Shown piece after piece: positions 1 to 5,852 of a DNA stretch of 5,852 bases; position 1 is the stretch's first letter, and every line of letters begins with the position of its first letter. The position numbers and the translations under genes were made by a program. The notes beneath the pieces are model-generated. The model did not search any database. It had not been told where the DNA came from and was given only the letters and a program-made list of their open reading frames with translations. Location: NCBI GenBank assembly GCA_964492775.1, contig CAZBLH010000052.1, forward strand, positions 1 through 5,852. Reading direction: 5' to 3'. Origin of the DNA: WRDS01 sp964492775. Lineage in GTDB: Bacteria > Actinomycetota > Coriobacteriia > Anaerosomatales > PHET01.

Positions 1-1716
1 GTTCGCAGGTGCATACCCTACGAACCAGGCGTAGTCATCCTTTCCCGCGACCTGTGCGGTACCGGACTTGCCCGCCGTTTCGATGCTGAACCCGCGGAAG
101 GAGCTGCGACCGGTACCCGAGCTGATCACGCGCTCGAGGGCGTTCTGCATCGTGCGCAGGTTCGCCTCCGAGACCTTCGGCTCGAATGCGACTTCGGGCT
201 CACTGGAGTACACCGCGTTCCCATCACTGCCGAGCACCTGCTTGAGCACGTGCGGTTGCATCAGCTTCCCGTTGTTGGCGATCGCGCCGTAGGAGGCCGC
301 GACCTGAAGCGGAGTCACGAGCATGTCTCCCTGGCCGATGGACAAGTTGACGGTGTCACCCGGAAGCCATTGCTGATACTCGGGATAGTCCCGGTTGAAC
401 TCCTTTTTCCATGCAGCGTCAGGGACTCGGCCGGCGGCCTCTCCTGGCAGATCGATCCCGAGTTTCGAGCCGTAGCCGAACTCGCGTGCGAATGACTGGA
501 TACCTTCACGATCCTTCTTGTAGAAGCCGTACCCGATCTCATAAAAGACCGTGTCGCACGACTCCTCGATACCCTCGGTGAACGAGGTGTTGCCGTGCCC
601 GCTGTGCAGCCAGCACCACTTGCCCCATTCGTCACCCATGCCGGTCCAACGCCCGGGGCAGTAGTAACTGCTCCCTGCCGAACCGATCCCCTTCGTGAGG
701 CCGGCAAGCCCCGTGAACGCCTTGAAGGTCGAGGCTGGCGGGTACAACCCGGCGATCGCCCGGTTCGAGAGCGGGTACTCCGAGGACTTCGCGTTCAGCT
801 TCTCCCATTGCTCATGCGATACACCGCCAATGAAGACTGACGGGTCATAGGTGGGCAGGCTCGCAAGGGCGAGGACTTCGCCGTTAGTGAGATCGAGAGC
901 GACGGCCGCTCCTGCTCGAGCCTTGGGGAACCGGCTCCGGTGCGCGTCGGTGAGCGCATCTGCGAGTGCCTTCTCGGCGACCTTCTGGATCTCGGAGTCG
1001 ATGGTGAGCACCACGTCGCGGCCGGCCACCGGCTCGATTTCAGCGATGATGCGGCGGGGGTTACCGGTCGCGTCGACCTCGAGCCGGCGCATGCCACGGT
1101 CGCCTTGAAGCACGCTCTCGAAGCTGACTTCCGCGCCGGCTTTGCCGACGACGTCGGTCGGCTCGTAGTCCTTGAACTCCTTCTCGGCCAGTTGCGTCTC
1201 GGATATCTCGCCGGTGTAACCGAGTATGTGCGCGGCGAGGCGCCCCTGCGGGTACTCCCGCACGGCCTTGGAGCGGATCTCGACGCCGGGGAACTCGTTC
1301 TCGTGCTCGGCGAGGTACGCGATCTTGTCCTCTGCGACATCGATGGCGATCGTCCGGGCCGCCAGCGCGCTCTCCTTCTTGCTGGAGAGCTTCTCCTTGA
1401 TCTCGTCCACAGGGACTTCGAGAAGCGTCGAGAGGTTCTGCACGACCTGCTCGTCTTGGGCGACGGTCGGCTGCGCCACCACGGCGAGTGTCGCTCGGTT
1501 GGTGACGAGCGGCTTGCCGTTTCGGTCAAGGATGCGCCCTCTCGGCGCCTCGAGGGTGACCTCCCGTACCCGGTTCTGCTCGGCATCCGCTGCGTACGCG
1601 GGCCCTTGGAGGACCTGCATCGTCCAGAGCTTGCCGGCAAGCAGGCCGAGCACGACCAGGACGATGCCGCCCAAAGCCGCGTACCGTGATCTGATTGTCG
1701 ATTGGTAGTTGGACAT
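1..1716 (-). CDS. mrdA: Penicillin-binding protein 2, elongasome transpeptidase (3' end cut by window edge)
   Basis: Class B penicillin-binding protein that cross-links peptidoglycan during side-wall elongation, anchored in the inner membrane with its catalytic domain outside. The frame is open for 572 codons to the window edge. Residues 13-31 form a single membrane anchor. The dimerisation/pedestal domain begins with APRGRILDRNGKPL (57-70), a family hallmark. The catalytic motifs are all present: STFK with nucleophile Ser329 and Lys332, SCD (386-388, the PBP2-style SxD form of SxN), and KSGT (550-553). Spacing matches PBP2 of E. coli (Ser330), so roughly the last 50 residues are missing. The ATG at 1716 is fixed by an in-frame TGA just upstream (1720-1722). 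Its ribosome binding site GAAGAG (1725-1730) is weak. It is last in the visible mre cluster, 65 bases after mreD, which supports PBP2 over the divisome paralogue FtsI. Residues C353, C368, H374 and C387 may bind a metal. Confidence 0.95.
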   Translation of the reverse strand, partial: MSNYQSTIRSRYAALGGIVLVVLGLLAGKLWTMQVLQGPAYAADAEQNRVREVTLEAPRGRILDRNGKPLVTNRATLAVVAQPTVAQDEQVVQNLSTLLEVPVDEIKEKLSSKKESALAARTIAIDVAEDKIAYLAEHENEFPGVEIRSKAVREYPQGRLAAHILGYTGEISETQLAEKEFKDYEPTDVVGKAGAEVSFESVLQGDRGMRRLEVDATGNPRRIIAEIEPVAGRDVVLTIDSEIQKVAEKALADALTDAHRSRFPKARAGAAVALDLTNGEVLALASLPTYDPSVFIGGVSHEQWEKLNAKSSEYPLSNRAIAGLYPPASTFKAFTGLAGLTKGIGSAGSSYYCPGRWTGMGDEWGKWCWLHSGHGNTSFTEGIEESCDTVFYEIGYGFYKKDREGIQSFAREFGYGSKLGIDLPGEAAGRVPDAAWKKEFNRDYPEYQQWLPGDTVNLSIGQGDMLVTPLQVAASYGAIANNGKLMQPHVLKQVLGSDGNAVYSSEPEVAFEPKVSEANLRTMQNALERVISSGTGRSSFRGFSIETAGKSGTAQVAGKDDYAWFVGYAPAN

Positions 1717-1781
1717 CCGTCAGTCTCTTCGAAGCCCGAGCATGTGGGTCGGTGCGCCGGATTCCTGCCGAGACGTCCTCG

Positions 1782-2294
1782 TCATCCGAGTCGCCTGAAC
1801 TGCGTCACCGCGTGATCACGTCGCAAGAAGCGAGCCAACCACGGGTAGACGAGCAACGCCAGAACGGAGTTGTAGAGCGTCCTCGGAAGCATCTTGGTGA
1901 TGAACGCCGACCAGAACGGCCCACCCTCACCCAAGATGCCGAGAAGGACGCCGTACGCGATCTCTCCGACGAGCGTGGCCAGAGCGAGCACCGACAGGGG
2001 CAGCAGCCAACCCTCGGCGAACATCTGCTCGTGCAGCAGACCTGCGATGTATCCGACGATGGTGAGTACGAGAGCCATCGGGCCAACGGCCCCAGTGCCG
2101 AGAAGGTCGAACATCAGCCCGGCAGCGAAACCGGCGGTAGCGCCGGGAATCGGGCCCTCGGATAGCGCCAGCGTGATCACGACAAGCGTCAGGAAGTTCG
2201 GCGTGGCGCCGCCGATCTCAAGATAGGGGGCGAGCGTCGCTTGCAGGATGGTCGCAATAAGCAGCGTCACCGCTGCGGGAAGCGCACCTCTCAT
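1782..2294 (-). CDS. mreD: Rod shape-determining protein MreD
   Basis: Small integral membrane protein of the elongasome, thought to bridge MreC, RodA and PBP2 at the inner membrane. The 170-residue product is almost entirely hydrophobic, with about five or six membrane segments (for example residues 5-20, 30-45, 50-65, 73-88, 96-116 and 138-155), and ends in a basic tail (RFLRRD, then FRRLG). Length and topology fit MreD, and the place between mreC and mrdA is decisive because the family is poorly conserved in sequence. The ATG at 2294 shares one base with the mreC stop codon (TGATG) and has GGGAGG six bases upstream. A GTG one codon earlier (2297) is a possible alternative start, but its spacing of three bases is tight. 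The overlap suggests translational coupling to mreC. Confidence 0.9.
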   Translation of the reverse strand: MRGALPAAVTLLIATILQATLAPYLEIGGATPNFLTLVVITLALSEGPIPGATAGFAAGLMFDLLGTGAVGPMALVLTIVGYIAGLLHEQMFAEGWLLPLSVLALATLVGEIAYGVLLGILGEGGPFWSAFITKMLPRTLYNSVLALLVYPWLARFLRRDHAVTQFRRLG

Positions 2295-3151
2295 CACTCA
2301 CCTCCCGACAGGGCGCCGGCCTCGGGAACCCCGACCAGCACGAGCACTTCTTCGAGCGACCCGACGGCGCCTGAAGGAGCCATGGCGATCCGCTGATACA
2401 AGGCGGCTGGATCGCGCTCGACCCGAGTCACCTCTCCAATCACAAGGCCCTTGGGGTACACACCGCCGAGTCCAGAAGTGATGACGACGTCGCCAGCGGT
2501 CACACTCGTCTCCCTGCTGACGAAGTCGAGCGTCATGCCCCCATCGATCGTGCCACGCGCGATTCCCGTCGCCCGGCTCGTCTGCACCATCGCTGCAACA
2601 CCGCTGCGCTGGTCGGTAATCAGGCGCACCTTCGCCGAGCCCGCCGAGACCTCCACAATCTGCCCGAGCAGACCGTCCGGTCCTACGACAGGCATACCGT
2701 TGGTGATCCCGTGACTTGAGCCCCGGTCGATGGTGATGACGCCTTCCCATGAGTTCGAGGTGCGGCCGATGACTCGCGCGCCGACCGACTCGAGCTCATT
2801 CTGCTGCGCGATGTCGAGCAGGGCCCGCAGGCGCTCGTTCTCGAGCCTCGCCTCCTCGAGTTCCGCTACCCGGACACGCAGGTTCTCGTTTTGGGTGCGC
2901 AACTCCTCAAGCTGGCTTCTGGACACGCCGAGATCCCCTGCCCAGGCGAAGAATCCCCGGGCTGGTCGCGTAACGAACTCTCCTGCGCGTCCGAGTGGTG
3001 TGGCCACAGCGGCGACGAACGACCGCGTGCGGTGAATCGGCCCGCTGTCGCCTTCCCGGTACCACACGGTCATGAGGACGATTGCAAGTGCTATGAGTAA
3101 GATGAGAACCCCGGGCCGCGGCCCCGACTTCTCAGGTTGGTTGATGCGCAT
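2294..3151 (-). CDS. mreC: Rod shape-determining protein MreC
   Basis: Bitopic scaffold protein of the elongasome that assembles in the extracytoplasmic space and is known to bind and activate PBP2. The 285-residue product has a short positively charged cytoplasmic start, one membrane segment (about 14-31), a heptad-like coiled coil rich in Leu, Glu and Arg (about 76-117), then the two-lobed beta-rich MreC domain. Family signatures are GMPVVGPDGLLGQIVEV (152-168) and GDVVITSGLGGVYPKGLVIG (220-239). It ends soon after the beta domain with a short Gly/Ala-rich tail, without the long C-terminal extension found in some actinobacterial MreC proteins. The ATG start has GGAGG (3157-3161) five bases upstream, and the gap from mreB is only 15 bases, so the two genes are almost certainly cotranscribed. 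Confidence 0.95.
   Translation of the reverse strand: MRINQPEKSGPRPGVLILLIALAIVLMTVWYREGDSGPIHRTRSFVAAVATPLGRAGEFVTRPARGFFAWAGDLGVSRSQLEELRTQNENLRVRVAELEEARLENERLRALLDIAQQNELESVGARVIGRTSNSWEGVITIDRGSSHGITNGMPVVGPDGLLGQIVEVSAGSAKVRLITDQRSGVAAMVQTSRATGIARGTIDGGMTLDFVSRETSVTAGDVVITSGLGGVYPKGLVIGEVTRVERDPAALYQRIAMAPSGAVGSLEEVLVLVGVPEAGALSGGE
2301..2306 (-). promoter_or_regulatory. mreD ribosome binding site inside the end of mreC
   Basis: GGGAGG overlaps the last sense codons of mreC and is six bases from the ATG at 2294 (three from the GTG at 2297). It favours the ATG start and implies coupling with mreC translation. Confidence 0.7.
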
Positions 3152-3166
3152 GGCCGCCTCCGGCCC

Positions 3167-4207
<1,041 letters not shown>

Positions 4208-4215
4208 GCGCCAGT

Positions 4216-4222
4216 CTCCTTT
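4216..4222 (-). promoter_or_regulatory. mreB ribosome binding site that decides the TTG start
   Basis: AAAGGAG lies eight bases before the TTG at 4207. No comparable site precedes the alternative TTG at 4264, so this fixes the mreB start. Confidence 0.75.
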
Positions 4223-4227
4223 CGAGG

Positions 4228-4255
4228 CCCCCGGCGAGCAGCCGCCCGCCACGGG
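4228..4255 (-). promoter_or_regulatory. GC-rich hairpin just upstream of the mreB ribosome binding site
   Basis: GGCGGGC (4250-4244) and GCTCGCC (4239-4233) form a seven-base-pair stem with one G-U wobble and a GGCT loop. Beyond it a further CCC (4255-4253) can pair with GGG (4230-4228) across a mismatch. The AAAGGAG ribosome binding site starts six bases later and stays outside the stem. No T tract follows, so it is not an intrinsic terminator. It may shape mreB translation or mRNA stability. Confidence 0.4.
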
Positions 4256-4264
4256 ACACGCCAA

Positions 4265-4301
4265 GACCGACCCGTGAACAGAAACGTTCTTGAGGCCGGT
4301 C
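4265..4301 (-). promoter_or_regulatory. Inverted repeat at the predicted 5' end of the mre leader
   Basis: GACCGGCC (4301-4294) pairs with GGTCGGTC (4272-4265), eight base pairs including one G-U wobble, around a 21-base loop. The loop itself contains GAAC and GTTC half-sites six bases apart. It starts only about five bases after the predicted transcription start. It could be a 5' stabilising stem or a protein-binding site; its function is unknown. Confidence 0.35.
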
Positions 4302-4312
4302 GTGCATGCTGG

Positions 4313-4321
4313 ATTCTAGCA
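4313..4321 (-). promoter_or_regulatory. Possible extended -10 promoter for the mre operon
   Basis: The minus strand reads TGTGCTAGAATCC here: a TAGAAT hexamer (4318-4313, five of six matches to TATAAT) preceded by TGC, the extended -10 pattern. No good -35 hexamer is present at 16-18 bases spacing, so activity would rest on the extended -10 or an activator. Transcription would start near 4306, leaving a leader of about 100 bases before mreB. It is the only AT-containing candidate in the radC-mreB gap. Confidence 0.4.
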
Positions 4322-4376
4322 CAGAGCACCTGCTAACCCCGTGCCACTCCGGCGTTCGTCACCTGTTCGCCACATC

Positions 4377-5033
4377 TCACATCAGACCGAGGTCGCGAAG
4401 ACTTGCGTGCTCCCCTCCCGATCCGATGATGACGTGATCAAGCACCTCGATTCCGAGCACATCCCCTGCCTTGACGATGCGGCGGCTCAGCTGGATGTCC
4501 GCGCCGGAGGGTGACGGGTCGCCGCTGGGGTGGTTGTGGACGACCACGACCGATGCCGCCGATAGCGTGACTGCTCGTTTGAACAGTTCGCGCGGATGGA
4601 CGATGGATGCATTGAGCGATCCAACAGAAACCTCGATCACCCTCAGCAGACGGTTCTTGGTATTGAGTGCGAGCGTCAGAAAGTGCTCCCGATCGAGCCC
4701 TCGTAACCTCGGGCCGCACACCGCGACCACATCCTCGGGCGTGGAGATCACCGGGCGTGAGTCAGTCTTGCACGCACCCATCCTGCGTCCCATCTCGACG
4801 GCGGCGAGCAACCGAGCAGCCTTCGCCGGTCCTAATCCGTCGAGCATCACGAGTTCGTCAGCGGATAGCTGCCAGAGCCTGTCTGCCCCATCCTCGCCCA
4901 GTAACGTCTGCATCTGCCCGACCCCGGACTCGCCTACGATGACCGAGAGCAGCCCCGCGTCGGACAGGGCATGTGGGTACCCGTTGAGCAGGAGCTCCTT
5001 GGCAGGGCGTTCGTTCGGGACACAGGATTCCAT
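4377..5033 (-). CDS. radC: RadC family JAMM/MPN-domain protein
   Basis: RadC-family protein of 218 residues, the usual length. The N-terminal half carries the UPF0758-type helical region (RPAKELLLNG, ALSDAGLLS) and a helix-hairpin-helix motif (LDGLGPAKAARLLAAVEMG, 64-82). The C-terminal half is a JAMM metal-binding domain with a complete HxH-x7-S-x2-D pattern: H166, H168, S176 and D179 in HNHPSGDPSPSGAD. Despite the name, a DNA-repair role for RadC is not firmly established, and the presence of an intact metal site only argues for a folded, possibly hydrolytic domain. The ATG at 5033 has AGAGG seven bases upstream (5041-5045). Longer frames upstream would read through the ndk terminator and are rejected. 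It sits between ndk and mreB, apparently separated from ndk by that terminator, and no clear terminator lies between it and mreB. Confidence 0.93.
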   Translation of the reverse strand: MESCVPNERPAKELLLNGYPHALSDAGLLSVIVGESGVGQMQTLLGEDGADRLWQLSADELVMLDGLGPAKAARLLAAVEMGRRMGACKTDSRPVISTPEDVVAVCGPRLRGLDREHFLTLALNTKNRLLRVIEVSVGSLNASIVHPRELFKRAVTLSAASVVVVHNHPSGDPSPSGADIQLSRRIVKAGDVLGIEVLDHVIIGSGGEHASLRDLGLM

Positions 5034-5116
5034 GCAACCACCTCTCGTCCGGTTCACAACCAGACGATTGCACGAGGTGCTTCCCGGGACCTTACGCGAG
5101 ACCTTTCTTGCAGCCG

Positions 5117-5156
5117 AGACACAAGAGGCCGGCCCGGTGGAACCCGGACCGGCCTC
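5117..5156 (-). terminator. Probable intrinsic terminator of ndk
   Basis: Read on the minus strand, GAGGCCGGTCCGG (5156-5144) pairs with CCGGGCCGGCCTC (5137-5125) around a six-base loop, giving a 13-bp stem with a single G-U wobble. It is followed by the modest T-rich tail TTGTGTCT (5124-5117). It lies about 40 bases after the ndk stop codon and before radC. The stem is very strong, while the tail is only half T, so termination may be partial. The plus-strand side has no T tract, so it acts in the ndk direction. Confidence 0.75.
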
Positions 5157-5194
5157 GTTCAAGACCAACCTGTTGCCCTGTTGGCGCACTAACC

Positions 5195-5596
5195 TTAGCC
5201 GAAGAAGATGCCGATCTCGCGCTCGGCCGAGGCCTCGGAGTCGGAACCGTGGATGACGTTGGCGTCGAGGCTGACACCGAAGTCCCCGCGGATGGTGCCG
5301 GGAGCGGCCTCCGCCGGATTGGTTGCGCCAATCAGCTTGCGGCAGATCGCAACAGCGTCCGGTCCGTAGATGACCATCTTCACGACCGGGCCGGACGTGA
5401 TGTACTCGATGAGCCCGTCGTAGAACGGCTTGCCCACGTGCTCGGCGTAGTTCGCCGCGGCCTGCTCGGCGGAGACCATTCCGCGCTCGATCCGTTCAAC
5501 AAGGAGTCCAACGTCCTCGAATCGGGCGATGATGCGTCCGACAAGTCCGCGTGCGACTGCCTCCGGCTTGATCATTACGTAGGTGCGCTGGTACAA
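5195..5596 (-). CDS. ndk: Nucleoside diphosphate kinase (TTG start)
   Basis: Cytoplasmic enzyme that transfers the gamma-phosphate from ATP to nucleoside diphosphates through a phosphohistidine intermediate, balancing NTP and dNTP pools. The 133-residue product is slightly shorter than the commonest bacterial forms. Conserved residues are K10 in MIKPEAV, Y50, F58, R86, T92 in GATNPAEAAPGTIRG, R103, N113 and the active-site H116 in NVIHGSDS, with the SAEREI helix after it. The start is TTG at 5596: it gives the normal N-terminal strand (MYQRTYVMIKP), and AGAGG lies seven bases upstream (5604-5608). The only ATG nearby is codon 8, which would delete the first beta strand. A terminator hairpin follows the stop codon by about 40 bases. 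Confidence 0.96.
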   Translation of the reverse strand: MYQRTYVMIKPEAVARGLVGRIIARFEDVGLLVERIERGMVSAEQAAANYAEHVGKPFYDGLIEYITSGPVVKMVIYGPDAVAICRKLIGATNPAEAAPGTIRGDFGVSLDANVIHGSDSEASAEREIGIFFG

Positions 5597-5603
5597 GGGA
5601 AAT

Positions 5604-5608
5604 CCTCT
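5604..5608 (-). promoter_or_regulatory. ndk ribosome binding site that decides the TTG start
   Basis: AGAGG lies seven bases before the TTG at 5596. The same AGAGG plus seven-base spacing precedes radC (5041-5045), which supports reading both as genuine initiation sites. Confidence 0.7.
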
Positions 5609-5639
5609 CTTCCGTGTATCACTTCACGACCACGCGGGC

Positions 5640-5852
5640 TCACCCGCCGGTCGAACTCCACTGGTAATCGATACCCGTTACCTTCCAGCCTACGCCCTCT
5701 CGACTGAGCGTAACGAGGTACTCCAGATCAGATCCCGACACGGGCGTGATGGTTACCTTCACCGTCGAGACGTTGGCGTTACGCTCGGCAGGTCCAAGTT
5801 TGAACTCCTTGACCGGCGGCACCTTCGCCATCTCGCGCTCGACATCCGCGTC
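5640..5852 (-). CDS. Hypothetical protein, C-terminal part (5' end beyond window)
   Basis: The frame stays open from the right edge to a TGA at 5640-5642 and gives 70 residues. An internal ATG at 5831 exists, but the frame continues through it to the edge (DADVERE before the Met) and no ribosome binding site is evident before it, so this is most likely the tail of a longer protein. The visible part has alternating beta-strand-like stretches (VSTVKVTITPV, LEYLVTLSREGVGWKVTGID) and a polar end (QWSSTGG). This resembles the end of an NTF2-like or similar extracytoplasmic alpha+beta domain, but I do not recognise the family, and no signal peptide can be seen because the start is missing. The 43-base gap to ndk holds no convincing terminator, so the two could be cotranscribed. 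Confidence 0.6.
   Translation of the reverse strand, partial: DADVEREMAKVPPVKEFKLGPAERNANVSTVKVTITPVSGSDLEYLVTLSREGVGWKVTGIDYQWSSTGG

Noticed and set aside
795..1640. A 281-codon minus-strand frame overlapping mrdA
   Set aside because: Its product is dominated by Arg, Ser and Pro and lies out of frame with the PBP2 reading frame, which carries all catalytic motifs.
1717..1781. Small palindromes in the mreD-mrdA gap (CTTCGAAG and the GACGTC core)
   Set aside because: Short and expected by chance in GC-rich DNA; no T tract or promoter-like sequence accompanies them.
4351..4371. CGAAC repeats after radC, considered as an SOS (LexA) box
   Set aside because: The Gram-positive SOS box needs CGAAC and GTTCG as inverted halves four bases apart. 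Here the two CGAAC copies are direct repeats six bases apart.
5034..5116. Possible radC promoter (TGCAAT at 5067-5072 or TAAGGT at 5089-5094)
   Set aside because: Neither hexamer has a reasonable -35 at 16-18 bases spacing or a TG extension, so no promoter can be supported.
4471..5256. A 261-codon open frame on the plus strand opposite radC
   Set aside because: Low-complexity Ser/Arg/Pro-rich product that runs across the ndk terminator and into ndk; a shadow of radC.
5634..5647. Hairpin GCGGG-TGAG-CCCGC straddling the stop codon of the partial gene, considered as a terminator
   Set aside because: The stem is only five base pairs and no T tract follows. Transcription into ndk is not clearly blocked.

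Overview
This is a chromosomal core region of a high-GC, rod-shaped bacterium. Every supported gene lies on the minus strand, so the biological order runs from the right edge to the left: the C-terminal end of an unrecognised protein, ndk, radC, mreB, mreC, mreD, then mrdA (PBP2), which runs off the left edge. The GC-rich coding, the combination of a complete mre/PBP2 cluster with radC and ndk upstream, and the protein sequences suggest an actinobacterial lineage with MreB-directed elongation. Coriobacteriia or a relative is my best guess, but this is inference from gene order and sequence style, not from a search.

Right part (about 5034-5852): a protein tail of unknown function is followed, after a 43-base gap, by ndk (nucleoside diphosphate kinase). 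A strong GC-rich hairpin at 5125-5156 with a modest T-rich tail probably ends the ndk transcript. radC (JAMM-domain protein) follows with its own ribosome binding site.

Left part (1-4376): a 169-base gap separates radC from mreB. It carries a possible extended -10 promoter and two hairpins in the predicted leader, which suggests that the mre operon has its own structured 5' leader. mreB (actin-like filament), mreC (periplasmic scaffold), mreD (multi-pass membrane protein) and mrdA (class B PBP transpeptidase) are tightly packed, with gaps of 15, about -1 and 65 bases. Together they encode the Rod/elongasome machinery, which places lateral cell-wall synthesis along MreB filaments. The glycosyltransferase partner RodA would be expected just beyond the left edge but is not visible.

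I see no mobile element, CRISPR array, RNA gene or new system. The best second-look item is a Cys-Cys-His-Cys set in PBP2 whose spacing exactly matches the Asp-Asp-His-Cys zinc site described in Acinetobacter PBP2. No gene-free stretch exceeds 300 bases.
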